A stretch of DNA of 64,000 bases from Parasitella parasitica (Eukaryota > Mucoromycota > Mucoromycetes > Mucorales > Mucoraceae), in contig MU619275.1 in assembly GCA_025201805.1 (NCBI GenBank), positions 36,700 through 100,699 on the forward strand. The letters run 5' to 3'. Every line of letters begins with the position of its first letter. The stretch's first letter is position 1. The notes below the pieces were generated by a model that was not told the origin of the DNA, made no database searches, and worked only from the letters and a program-made list of their open reading frames with translations. Positions 52,201-64,000 of this stretch are shown in pieces. A program made the position numbers and the translations under genes.

Positions 52201-55200
52201 TTGGCGTGAAAAATTGACACTCTGCATGCTCATCTTCTTGATGTGTGCCTTTGTTATCTGGTTCCTGGTCTTTTTTGGCGAAATTGTGTGCCCCAAGCAA
52301 CATGTATTCTCTACCTCTGAATTACAAAGCCATGGTATTGACGATGAAACTGCCTACGTAGCAATCCGCGGCGAAGTGTTTGACTTGACCAACTTTGCTC
52401 CCCATCATTACCCTGCCAACCTGGTACCTACCTCGTCTGTCATGCAGTATGCTGGTACGGATGCCACCAACCTCTTCCCTGTGCAGGTCTCTGCCTTGTG
52501 CGAAGGTGTAGATGGCACCCCCATCTCTCCTTACGTCTCTTTTGACTACAACATCAACCTCACCGATACAAACGGCCAATACCACGACTTTAGATATTCC
52601 TCTGACAACTACAACCCAAACTGGTACTACGACCAAATGACTTTGCTGAGGAAGAACTACAAAGTGGGCCATATGGGGTTCGAGTATAAGGCTATTTCGG
52701 ACCAAGCAAAGAGCCCTACCATGCTGAATGGCATCAATACTCTGCGCACTTGGGCCGTCATTGATCAGCACATCTATGATTTGACAACCTACATGATGGG
52801 CGGCCGCTATTCCCGTGGTCCTCCTGGTGAAGCAGCTCCTGCGGTGGATACCAACTTTATGTCTCAAGCAGTCGTTGACCTGTTCCAACAAAAAGCTGGC
52901 TCAGACATTACAAACGACTTTCACAGCTTGCCTCTAGATGCGGCATCCCGTCAGCGCCAGTTGGTCTGTCTGCGTAATTTGTTCTTTGTGGGCTACGTGG
53001 ATACTAGAAACTCGCCCAAATGTCAATTCTCCACCTATCTCTTGCTGATTGTTACCTGCCTTATGGCTGCTGTCATCGTGTTCAAGTTTGTTGCTGCTAT
53101 TCGATTCGGTGGTAAACGCGCCCCTGAGGAACACGACAAGTTTGTGATCTGCCAAGTTACGTGTTACACTGAAGATGAAGAATCGCTCAGAAAGACCATC
53201 GATTCCTTGTCTACGCTGCATTACGACGATAAACGCAAACTGTTGTTTATCATCTGCGATGGTATGATTGTCGGTAGTGGTAACGACCTGCCCACTCCAC
53301 GTATTGTGTTGAACATCTTGGGTGTTGATCCTCAAGTGGATCCCGAGGCTTTGTCGTTTGTCTCTGTTGGCGATGGCAGCAAGCAGCACAACATGGGCAA
53401 GATTTATTCTGGCCTGTACGAGTGCAAGGGACATGTCGTGCCGTACATTGTAGTTGCCAAAGTAGGGAACCCTCGCGAGCGTCAAAAGCCTGGCAACCGT
53501 GGCAAGCGCGACTCCCAGCTAGTGCTTATGCAATTCTTGAATCGCGTTCATTACGATGCTCCCATGAATCCCTTTCAGCTTGAAATATACCACCAAATGA
53601 AAAACGTCATTGGTGTAAGCCCTCATTTCTACGAATTTGTCTTGATGGTGGATGCTGACACTGAGGTCATGCGAGACGGCCTAAACTATCTAGTGTCCAG
53701 CGTGGTGCTCGACTCCAAGATTATAGGCATCTGTGGCGAAACAACCCTGTCAAATGAAAAGGATACTTGGGTCACTATGATTCAGGTCTACGAGTACTTT
53801 ATCTCCCACCATCTCATCAAATCGTTCGAATCCTTGTTCTCAACTGTGAGCTGTCTGCCTGGCTGCTTTACCATGTACCGTGTCCGTACTGTAGACGGCA
53901 AACGTGCTCTTTTCTGCAGTAATGAGATCATCGCTGATTACTCTATCAACGTTGTCGACACATTGCACAAGAAGAATCTGCTGCATCTAGGCGAAGATCG
54001 TTACCTGACGACCTTGCTGCTCAAGCATTTTGCAAACTTCAAGACCAAATTCAACCCTGACGCTCATTGCAAGACAAACGCGCCTGATATGTGGAGCGTT
54101 CTGGTTTCTCAGCGTCGTCGATGGATCAATTCTACCGTTCATAACTTGGGTGAGCTAGTGTTCTTGCCGCGTCTCTGCGGTTTCTGCTGCTTCTCCATGC
54201 GTTTTATTGTCATGCTGGATTTGATCAGTACTCTTGTCATGCCTGCTATTATGGGCTACCTTGGCTATTTGATTTACACCTTGGCTACCTCAGATGGCAC
54301 TATCCCCATCATTACTATAGCAACCATTGCGGGCACCTACGGTCTTCAAGCGCTGCTCTTTATTGTCAAAGGTCGCTGGGAATTTATCATATGGATGATT
54401 GTATCGATCTTTGCTATCCCTGTATTCTCGTTTTATATTCCAATCTACGCTTACTGGCATTTTGACGATTTCTCGTGGGGCAATACCCGTGTCGTTGTTG
54501 GTGAAAAGGGCAAAAAGTTTGCTGTTGCCGCTGACGAAGGCACTTTTGATCCCACGTCTATTCCTACCATGAAATGGTCTGAATATGAACAGGCGTTGCT
54601 TTCTGAGGATCGTTACAGCGACAATCTGTCTCAAGGCAGCAGTAGCGCATATACTCACAATAGCCGTCGTAGCGCAGGTCGTGTCATGATGAACAATGCC
54701 GCCACTTCCATGTACAATCAAGGCTTCATGATGAATAGTTCTGATAATATGAGCACGCATTCTCCTAGTATGATGCAGCACCCTCAACAACGCATGAGCA
54801 CTAATTTCGACCATCAAAGCGTAGGCATGCCCTCATCCGCCTCTATGCCGCTGATGCCATACTCCAACAGCGTCACCATGCTCCCTATGCCCTCGAGCAG
54901 ATCCATGGCTTCCTTTGCACCTGCGCAATCACCCTACCACAACCAACCAGGCCAATACATTCCATTGCAACAATCGCCGCCGTTCGACAGCAATCAAAGC
55001 AGTAGTCAATCATTGATGATGGACGGATTGACGATGGGCGATAATCCTGGCCCCAAGAATGAGGAAATTCTCTCCCAAGTACAGCGCATTCTAAATGCAG
55101 CAGATCTAAACAAAATAACAAAGAAGCAAGTCCGCGAAGAGCTTCAAATCATCTTTGGTGTTTCGATGGCATCCAGAAAAGATTATATTAATGCTTGTAT

Positions 55201-55228
55201 TGAAGAAACCCTTCAAGCACGTGCCTAA
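49292..55228 (+). CDS. chs: Chitin synthase with N-terminal myosin motor-like domain (class V/VII type)
   Basis: Membrane glycosyltransferase (GT2) that makes chitin from UDP-GlcNAc. Three exons (49292-49635, 49724-51596, 51668-55228) give 1925 residues. Residues 1-740 are a myosin-like head: P-loop GDSGSGKSE (116-124), NVSGSRFGYYGEIQF in place of a canonical switch I, and DFPGLQTS for switch II, so the ATPase is probably weak or lost. A cytochrome-b5-like domain follows (ETAYVAIRGEVFDLTNFAPHH) after a membrane helix. The synthase domain has DADTEV (Asp1401), GEDRYLT (Asp1516) and QRRRW (1554-1558), all needed for catalysis, then several membrane helices (VMPAIMGYLGYLIYTLA). The C-terminus is a DEK_C domain (NEEILSQVQRILNAADLN). 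Expected at hyphal tips. Domain order is that of filamentous fungi. Confidence 0.95.
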
Positions 55229-56367
55229 AGAACAAAAAAAAAATATTAATGTAAAATAGTGTATACTTAATAATACCCCATTAAAGGAATGAACTTTTCT
55301 ACTTTGTCAAAATCATTGATTGAAAATCGTTGTCATCTGCTTTGCAGGCTGTGGTTGTACACTGCGCTTAAAGCCATCTCAAGTCCTTTTCTTTTACGCG
55401 ATGCTTTGATGTGTGTCGTTTGATAACAGCAAGACACCTATTGACCCTACATTCTTAAAAAAAACTCTAACAGTAAATACACGTTACCATGCCTCTATGC
55501 TGAGGGAAGCTCTATCGAGGGGATATAGCCTGGTCTATTTATGGAGTCATATGAAGCTTTTGTGCGCTTTTTATTTGAGATTATCCTAGGATGTACTATA
55601 AACTTCTTGCAAATCGATATATGCTCATTTTACCTTGATCTACTTGATAATATTTGGATAGACTTTTTGTGTAAAGTAGAATTCTCTATCAATATTCAAG
55701 AATTTCACACGGAACTCTTAGATAAGTATGTTAACCAAGATATAGAGATGGAGAAGAATCTATTCCAACATCTTTACAGTGAGTATTTAATAATGAAATC
55801 TGACTTACTTTGACAGTTTACATCCATTTTTTTTAGAGCATAAATGAAAATCTGATCGTAAAGCACTTGACGTAAAATTACACAAGTTACACGAAGCTGC
55901 CGACCCATTGGATTCCGAGATAATCGATGTATTGATAAACCTGTAAGTACAACATACATAGCCCAATGAAATATTTCTGTATGGAGGTCTAACATGTAAT
56001 ATGTAGTATTAACAAGTTATCTGGTAATATTCTCATAGATGAAGAGATCAAATGATCCCCAAAAGAAACTGGTGTATAGATAGTAGGTGCAAACGCTGTC
56101 ATCGTGCCAAAAAATAAATACGCCAACTGAGTCTTCGGGCAACAGATATCCTCAATAGCCAAGATGTTGTTAATAAAATATGATCTTGAAAGCTATTCTT
56201 TTTTTTTTTATATGTAACTTTGGTTGATATGATTGTGCACAATTTTAATCAATATTACTTTTTCCCGCTACACTCAAGTTCATAAATGCATTCATTACCA
56301 TGCGAAATATTTTCTGCCTCTCTCTCTCTCTCTCATTTAGTAACTTTTATACACACGCTAATAATTT
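55229..56367. other. Convergent region, chitin synthase and CSN4
   Basis: About 1.1 kb. A 90-codon frame at 55541-55813 (start MESYEAFVRFLFEI) has ordinary amino acid composition but no recognised family and no convincing splice extension. A CT microsatellite occurs at 56318-56334. Confidence 0.35.
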
Positions 56368-57866
56368 TCATGCCAACGCATTAAAATTTGATACAGCATA
56401 TTCCGGATGTTTTGACTGGATTTTGCTTATAACCTGATCCAAATCCTGGCAAAGCGATTGAATGGCAGTGTCCCATTTCATAATCTCGAGCATGCTTTGC
56501 TCTACACGCAGATTGGTTTGAAATGTACCATTTGCAGCCGCAGCCGCAGCACTGATGGCATTGTAATCTGGCAACTGTTCTTCACGGGCAGCGCCGCCTG
56601 ATTCAAATGAAATCAATTGATCCAGCTGATCAATACTGCCCACCATTCTGTTCTCGCTAATCATGCGTGACGCTACCTGTTCAGCTTGCTCGGCAGAGAC
56701 GTTAAGTAACACTGCCAGCTCGTTCACTGCAATGTTGTTGTAAATTTTGGATGCTGATAATAAGTTGTGCTCGATCATGGCACGATCAAAGACGGTGGTA
56801 TTGTCTGCCAAGCGTGCTAAATGATGCGGCTTAAGCGATGCTGCAAATTCAGACACTTCGTTGGGTCGGATGACACGCTCTAAATAGGTCTTTTCCAATA
56901 TCGAAAATGATGGCAGGTGGTGTGTTCGTTCGTCCTTGTACAAAGTTGCTAAACTGCGAGAACGCTGAGGCCCTGCTCCAGCTAAAACTGCACATTGGAC
57001 AGCTGCAGTCCTATGGGTACATTGCATAAGAATATTGTTTCAGCCATAAGGTGCTTTGTGTGTATACTTTACAGACATAGAATTCTTTCGTCTTTGTCGA
57101 CCTGACTTTCGTAGCTCAGCTCGTGGTATTTGGAGCATGCTTCCAAAAATCTGCGTTTGGCGTCCAAAATACGAGCTTGGGATAGTTTGAATGTCAAGTT
57201 CAACAACAGGTCGGTGGAATTGGGGATCAACAGGGCAGCACGATTGAGGTAAAATTCAGCTTGCACGGCCTCATCCTCCTCGAGCAGAAGTCTAACAATG
57301 CGAATGTAAACTTGAAGTTTGTAGTCGTCTGAAATAGCACTGCGGGCTGTTTAATACGTTTGTGTCCAGTCTATCGTAAAGCAGCGTAACTTACCGGTGG
57401 CCAGAATCCAGCGGAATGCCTTGCAATGTTTTGGCGGCTTCCAAGAAATCGTCCTCATCTTCATACACACTGGCAAGCTTCTCTCTCAATTGAGACAGCT
57501 GTGTTTGTGTGTGATTGTGTGTGGTTTAGACAAATGCGTATATTTTACCGCCTTATATGCAACACTTACAGATTCTTCAAAGCTAACAGCACGGGGTTGA
57601 GCACGTCCGATAGCAAACAGCAATAGCTGCTTTTGTGTCGCACGGCTAGTGATTTTGTCTTCAAATAAACCGATGAATTCAGCCAAAAGCTGTCTGGCGA
57701 TGACCAGGCCCACTTGCTCGTCCAACACTGCCTCGATGTAACTCTGAAGCTGCTCCATTTGGTTGTTGTGCGAGAGAATGTCGTTCAGGATGCCTCTAAA
57801 AGCGTCCAGCTTCTCTTTTTGCTGAGGGAGGGTGATGCAATCCTGAAGCTTTGTCTGGATATTCAT
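56368..57866 (-). CDS. csn4: COP9 signalosome subunit 4
   Basis: PCI-domain subunit of the COP9 signalosome, the complex that removes Nedd8 from cullins. Four exons (57866-57570, 57498-57395, 57339-57073, 57010-56368) give 436 residues, near the human length of 406. The N-terminal helical repeats include DILSHNNQMEQLQSYIEAVL and YIRIVRLLLEEDEAVQAEFYLNRA, a CSN4 signature. The PCI part has SILEKTYLERVIRPNEV, then FAASLKPHH, VFDRAMIEHNLLSASKIYNNI, and the winged helix ending at ISFES. A low-complexity Ala insert precedes the last helix (MEIMKWDTAIQSLCQDLDQV style). All introns are GT-AG and in phase. It runs head to head with TSC2 across about 725 bases. Confidence 0.92.
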
Positions 57867-58591
57867 AATACTTGGTTTTGCTTGAAAGAAAAAAGGCCAA
57901 ATAGTGGAGTTTCATTGTCACCCACCCGCTACTACTGCTAGTTTGAATGTAGAACGCGGCGCGAGTTTTGTACTGCATAGTCTATCGTAATGTTTTTTTT
58001 TTTCGCATAGGGAGACTACCGTATACCAAGCTGTCCAGTCATCATGGCTGTAGCCAAGCAATCGCCGGTCGGTAGTCGTTATTTTCCGGCCAACCTGCAT
58101 TTTGCTCTGCTAATCATCTCATCCTCTGTTTCAGAGTTAGAGAGAGAGAGAGAGAGAGCGTGTGTGGCAAAAATGTGCTTGTTGAAAACCTTGAGATTGA
58201 TCTTGTGTCTACGCAGACTCCCCCCCCCTCTCTCCCCCAAATTTCATATAGTTGTTTGATAGTTGCTCGATAATAGAAGGAGCATTGGAGTCAACCAAGT
58301 GGCGGCAGAGTATGCACCTTTTCATTTGTAGATTTGCGAATATCCCTGTTGACTGTGATTCTAAAGAAAACGACATCTTTCGTAGCCGCTTTTTGACAAC
58401 TGGCTTCTTTGGGGCAAAGCACAAGTCAGATATGCCGGATGCTCAAAGCAATCTTCCTGGTAATTAGGATGTAAGTGCTACCTGTGCTCGACATTTGTAT
58501 TGCCTATTCTGGATTCCAGCTGAATTAAAAGCAGCCATCCGCATTTTTTTTTTTGTTTTTTTTGTCTCTCTTTTTATTTACACTACACAAT
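57867..58591. other. Bidirectional promoter region, CSN4 and TSC2
   Basis: 725 bases between divergent start codons. Contains a GA microsatellite (58139-58158), a run of 8 C followed by CTCTC (58219-58232), and T-rich sequence just before the TSC2 ATG. No separate gene is supported. Confidence 0.4.
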
Positions 58592-61500
58592 ATGTCTGGC
58601 AACACAGCAAGGCAACCAACAAACCACTGGCTGAGCAACATACTGCGTTCACGCGCATCCTCAGTCTCTGTAGAATCATGTCTCAACTTGTCTGCCAAAG
58701 ACCCTTCGCAACCATTGGATGCTCGACCTGTTTTACCGCTGCTCGAGCCATCGCAGCCGCTAACATCCCGTTGCAAACACCTTGCCGTCTTTTCCGACAT
58801 TTGCAAAAGCTACCGCTTCACCCATCTGGAGAACGTTTTCTTCACAGTCCAGGATATCCTAGATGCAAGCATGCCTCGTGAAGCACGTCATGGCGTATTC
58901 GAGTTCATGCTGGCATGTATAGAAGGTCAGTACACAGACTTGGGTATGGCCCGTGTGACCTTTTACGCTTCTCTGCGCAACTACATCTACTGGGAAGACT
59001 TTAGCGACATGTACAGAGTTCTTTTCAAACTATGCAAAGAGGGGAGAGACATTTCTGGCTTCGAAAAGAACGTCGCAAAGCTGCTGATTTACTGGATTGA
59101 TACGGCTCTACAACAATCGAACACATCGAAAGCGGCTGTGCCTCATTTGAACGATCTGTTGCATCTGCTTACTTCCATCGCCAAGTTCAACTTTGCTCTG
59201 TTTGAAGAGGATGAAGTGACGCAGATGATTTCGGCCACGCATAAAGCCTTCTTCGCGACACTCGATTTAGGCGACTTGGTAGCATGTCTTGATTTCGCTG
59301 ATATTGTAGTGCGGTACAGATTTGTTCCGTTTGAAGCACTGCCGCTGTTTTTAGAGATGCTGTCTGCGTCTGTCATGCTACTGCCTGAGGAGCAACAGAA
59401 CACCAAATCTTGGCCTATATTCTACAACTTGCTTCGATCACATTGCGCTCATTCAGCTATTTTGACACTGTGCCGATTCTTGGATAAAGAGCCCAGCAAA
59501 GTGGATGCCGAGAACATCCTTATCAAGGGGGCCATTACACTGCTGAGCGAGACGGCATGGGGGAAGAGCGAAACAGGGTCAGAGGTGTACATGGTTCCTG
59601 ACTCTGTGATATTGATGTACATGAAAAGAGCCGCCAACAGAGAGAACGATGGCATCAACGGCACAATTCTGCAGTGCCTGACTGGATTGGTTAATTCGAC
59701 AGAAATCACACCGAGTTTGATGGAATGGGAAGCACTTTGGGATATTGTCGACGTTATCACTGCGCACATACTCAGGATTACGGACAACAACAGTAACAGC
59801 GACATCAAATTGTTCAGTGTTGCAGATTCAGCTGCATCCTCCATCATTAGTGTTCGTCACTTTGCTGAATTCAGTCATGTTATTGTTCAGCTGTACCAAG
59901 ATAAGCGGTACAAGGGGCCCATCATTCGTTTCATGCAAGTGCTTTATCAGCTGCGTGCCTACTGTTGCGACAATACGGGATCCATCTTGCTGGATTACTA
60001 CGTGACGGAGCACTCATTCTTGCCATCCACTGAAAATTGGCTGCAGCTTTTGCAGCAACTGACCAACACATTTTTCATCCACGCCAATCCAGCAACAACG
60101 ACATCCGCGCTCCGAGTGACTATGCTGGACATTGTAGCAGACGTGTGTACATCTGTCAAAGACTTTTATTCGGAAGTCTTGTACGAAACCATCGTGATTC
60201 CCATGATGCAGAAATTGCCTTTAGAAACAGACACAAGCATCCGACAACATGCTATCGATTTACTGGTGTCGTCTTTATCTGATTGCCAGAATGATACTAT
60301 ATTTGACAAATTGATGCCCATACTGAAGGACTGTGCGCAATGCCATTGTGTCAGTCCAGAGGATCAGCAGCAACAACAACATCATCATCACCACCAACAC
60401 CACCACCTCAACCTCAACCACAACCATCATACTGCCAACAGCAAGCTCTCATCTGTGCGCAGAGCTCATTCACCGCATTCACCACAAACTTACCGCCAAT
60501 CTTCAACCTCTACAGTCACAGCCACAGCCACGGTGACATCGTCTTCATCGTCTTCAATTGCAACTATTACAGCTGCTTCGGTTGCACAAAAGCAGCCTTC
60601 AACAACTAGCAGCTCGTTCATTTCCAATACAACCATAGATGAATTCTTTAGCGGCGGATCATGTATGGGCGTCCCTGCCATGTGCGGTATTTCAGAGTTA
60701 TTTGAGAACCTACTATTTGTTTCCAATGCTAAACTCTGCTCTAAAACATTCAATATTATAACCGAGATTGTGAACGACCATTCTGATTTATCCTGTCCCT
60801 ATGGCGGCCCCAAGATTGTAGCACTGGATCTCTTGCTAAGGTTCAGATGCCCAACAAACCACCACGTATACCTTATCGAAGATAGTAAGTTGATTTTGGT
60901 CGATTCGCATGTATTCACGTCTAAATATACTCGTAGATGTCGAGGAAGAAAATAGCGTCATTGCTGCTATTCGTGTACAACAGCAGCGGAAGAGACAGGA
61001 AAGTGAAAAGAGGAAATCCAGCCAAACGTTCCTGCCAGCACCTATTGGTAGAAAATCACAGCAACAGCAGCAGCAGCAGCAGCAGCAGCAACCTCACAAA
61101 AAGGTGGTATTCTATCCAAGCCCTAACGTCTTTTCATACAATGAAAATCCTCAATCTGACACAGAAGCAGTATTGGATATCAATGAAATGCTTAAATCCT
61201 ACGTTCGCGTGCTGTCGAATTCGCCAAACTGGGTGGTAGCTCTTTTTGTCCTTAAGCGTCTACCTCAGCAGCTCAGCAACAAGCATCTTTTCTGTGGGGC
61301 AGCACCCTATCTCAACAAACTGCGTCGGCGACTTGTGAAATGGACCAGCACCCGCAAGTTTTTAGAACAAGTAACCAACCTACCGCCGCACATCAAGCGC
61401 AACGAGCTGAATGTGCACGCCTATAGTCTACTGACCATCCTAATATCCTATCGTCGCATTTTCACCGAGCCCAAACAGGACCAGGATGAGATTGTCTATG

Positions 61501-63932
61501 CATTTTATGTGGGCATCATGCAGGTAACAAGCGCTACAAGGCTGTGCATCAACTCGCTAGCCGTCTGCTGTCATGAAATGCCGCTGTCTGTGGCCAAAAT
61601 GCTGAACGAAATCCTGCAGCGCATGTCTCAGATCATTTCTGTCAGCAGCGTCTCTGTACACATCTTGGAGTTCTTGTCTGCGTTGGCTCGTCTACCCAAC
61701 CTGTATGCTAATTTCACAGGCGATATGTACAAACCAGTTTTCGCAATAGCATTGAACTACTTGCAGCATTCCCACTCTCAGCAGCAGCAGCAGCAGCAGG
61801 TTTCTCCTATCAGCACACCTTCTGCTTCACCTATGATTTCTGGCCAGGGATCGGCCCAGAAGGAAGTGAGCCAAGGCGCTCTAAAGCAGTACGTCTTGAT
61901 TATGGCTTATCTAGTCATTACCGTGTGGTTCACTGCCATCCCACTACGAGAAAGACGCAAACACGTACCTTTTATCATACAGCGTTTGCTAAGCGGTATC
62001 TCCAAGGGCAAATCTATCGATGAACAAACGTACACCTGCATAGATATGCTCTCAAGATTCACCTTTGCCAATATCAGTCTTGCGCCTCAAAAATCAATTG
62101 TTGCAAAGATACTGATGGGCGATGATGAAGCTGTGTCTGCAACTTCCGTCAAGCAGAGCCAACGCACATGGGTCTATGGTCATACACTCCTCACTCTGAA
62201 GACTGCCAAATCCCTAGGCTGGGTAGAGGTAACTATCCGCAGACCCTCAGGCACCGTGTCCATGATGTGCTATCTCGAAAACAAGCTCAGATCAGAGGAT
62301 ATTGATTATCGTACTCTGCCAGCTCTATTAATGATGCAATATCAGCCGGATTTGATGGCATCCAAGATCCTTAAGGATCGCAAAGAAGAGGAAGAAACGG
62401 AGCAAGCATCTGTCAAAGCGGAAGTGCACGAGGACACTGAATATTTGCACCAGGAAGAAGGGTTAGGTATCACATTTGATAATGACACTGGTAGGCAATT
62501 TCCTATGGGTACACCTACTCGCAGACTCTCGGACCAAGCGGTTGTGAACACCACAGTAGCGACAAGATCTGAGGGATTGGTGATGACGCCCTCGGGTCCG
62601 TCAGAGCAGACTTCTACTTCTCCGCCGCCTCCAGCGACGGCAGTAGGGCCGGATGCTGTATCACCTGTGCCTCTGGCTCGCAGGCCCTCGTTATCTCAGA
62701 AGGGACTCATTGACCTTTTGAATAAGGACTCAGAGTCAACTATTGAGACCGTCAACATAAAGAGCCCGTCCATCGGCACAGAGCCTGCTTTTAGAGAAGA
62801 AAAGGAAGCAGCCGACAGAAGAGCTATTGATTCGGCAGTTCGTGAAGTATTGTCGGACCCTAAACCCAGTGGTGAATCTATAGCTACCAATCCAGTAACA
62901 CAGTTACGCAAGACGGAGCCCTCGATTGACCCCGGATTTCTGTACTTGCAGTTCAATAATTATCCAGATATCAGCCGAACTCTTGAGGTATCACCGCCTC
63001 TGCCAGATGACGAGGCGACGGCACGAACTCTGGCTACTTTTGATCGCATACCTGTGGTTGACTTTCATAAAATTGGCGTTTTGTATGTGGGCAAAGGACA
63101 GACACACGAACTGGAGATTTTGGCAAACACATACGGCTCTCCTGATTATGTTCGTTTCCTGAACGCACTAGGCACGATTCAGCGCTTGAATGGACTGGCA
63201 GGCAACACGGGCGGCCTTGATCGTGAAATGGACATCGATGGTCGTTTCGCTTACTTTTGGAAAGACGATGTGACAGAAGCTGTATTCCATGCAGCAACAT
63301 TGATGCCTACCGACCTGGAAAGAGATCCTCAGTGCAGCGCCAAAAAGCGGCATATTGGCAATGACTATGTCTCGATTGTATACAACGACTCTGGCATGGA
63401 CTACGCATTCGACACTCTCCCCTCACAGTTCAACTTTATCAATATTGTGGTCTCGCCACACTCTATTTCGACAGAAGCTGTGTCGCCCACACATGCTTTG
63501 ATCGGTGCAGAGAATTCGTTCTTCAAAGTGGAAATGCAGAGACGTCCTGATATGCCAGACATTGGGCCTTTTAGTGAGCCCAAACTAGTCAGCAGCCAGT
63601 CTCTTCCTGGATTTGTCCGTCAATCTGCCATTCACGCTAATATTTTCGCCCAAGTCTTTTGGCAGAGTGCAAGTGCTGGTGGAAAACAAGAGTATGTGTC
63701 TCATTGGAGAGAAAGATTAAAGCAAATTCAGCGTGTCAAGGAGAGACTAGCAGGTAAAACAGCCGCCGCCGCTGCTGCTGCTGCTGCTACTAGTGCTACT
63801 AGTGCTACTTCCTCCAATACTCCTGTCACCGCATCATCATCAGCTACCCCCAATTTAGATCATAACACAGGTAAAACAAACAAAGACGGCTCCTCTTATG
63901 AAGCATTACTCGATTTCACAAAATACACATAA
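58592..63932 (+). CDS. tsc2: Tuberin (TSC2) Rheb GTPase-activating protein
   Basis: GAP of the tuberous sclerosis complex that turns off Rheb and so TORC1. Two exons, 58592-60884 and 60937-63932, give 1762 residues; human tuberin has 1807. The N-terminal half is HEAT-like helical sequence with the tuberin pattern (FTHLENVFFTVQDILD, ARHGVFEFMLACIEGQY, RNYIYWEDFSDMYRVLFKLCKEGRDI). A disordered insert rich in His, Gln and Ser follows. The middle tuberin domain includes WVVALFVLKRLPQQLSNKHLF. The Rap/Ran-GAP domain is at about 1475-1640: HKIGVLYVGKGQTHE, then HIGNDYVSIVYND with the catalytic Asn thumb at about 1573, and FNFINIVVSPHS. The short C-terminus has Ala and Ser runs. The intron is 52 nt (GTAAGT...GTAG). 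TSC1 is not in the window. Loss of this gene in Saccharomyces supports a non-yeast source. Confidence 0.95.
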
Positions 63933-64000
63933 TCAATCAACAAAATACACTATTTACCCTTGCATATTCCTCAATCTAAAGAAAATATCTTTTAATAAAT

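Noticed and set aside
55541-55813. 90-codon plus frame between chitin synthase and CSN4
   Set aside because: Composition is protein-like, but there is no recognised family, promoter or splice partner; not strong enough to call a gene.

Overview
The window is a nuclear contig segment from a filamentous fungus, most probably Mucoromycota (Mucorales-type). This is inferred from four things: AT-rich, compact genes with GT-AG introns of mostly 50-80 nt; strongly Gln/His/Ser-rich disordered tails; a myosin-motor chitin synthase; and decayed Fanzor and Helitron copies carrying CCHC-like zinc knuckles, a combination I associate with Mucorales. A full-length tuberin and a CSN4 argue against a Saccharomyces-like yeast. 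There is one run of 10 Ns (30583-30592). No rRNA, tRNA or CRISPR was seen.

Layout. 1-3.1 kb is a transposon graveyard: a Fanzor C-terminus, a Tc1/mariner (DDE) pseudogene and an internally deleted Helitron. 4.1-7.6 kb holds a thioredoxin, a GNAT pseudogene and a three-exon Mgr2/Romo1 gene. 8.7-13.2 kb holds a Ubp2-type deubiquitinase followed by a small WW-domain protein. 13.5-16.4 kb (minus) is a VPS9-domain Rab GEF. 17.2-19.3 kb is an alpha-arrestin. 19.5-21.5 kb (minus) is a carnitine acetyltransferase ending in a peroxisomal signal. 21.6-27.3 kb is a second repeat island: two diverged direct repeats of about 1-1.4 kb, then a Fanzor pseudogene bracketed by roughly 63-bp inverted repeats. 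27.3-29.0 kb (minus) is a RhoGAP, followed by a small RPA-C-like zinc/OB-fold gene, RPS19, a STE20-type kinase (minus) and a Gln-rich gene (minus). 38.5-43.1 kb (minus) carries a mitochondrial-type YchF GTPase and an M28 transferrin-receptor/GCPII-like protein. 45.9-48.9 kb encodes a 961-residue disordered protein. 49.3-55.2 kb encodes the chitin synthase. 56.4-57.9 kb (minus) is CSN4, head to head with TSC2/tuberin (58.6-63.9 kb).

How genes may work together. Several belong to membrane-traffic and ubiquitin control: the Ubp2-like enzyme (PPPAY motif), the alpha-arrestin (LPSY motif), the WW protein, the VPS9 GEF and a disordered protein with PPAY. In yeast, alpha-arrestins and Ubp2 both act with the WW-domain ligase Rsp5. 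RhoGAP, the STE20-like kinase and chitin synthase fit polarity and wall growth. TSC2 fits nutrient/Rheb-TOR signalling. These links are inference from families, not operon-like organisation.

Exon boundaries were derived by hand from splice signals and reading-frame closure. Doubtful junctions are named in the entries.
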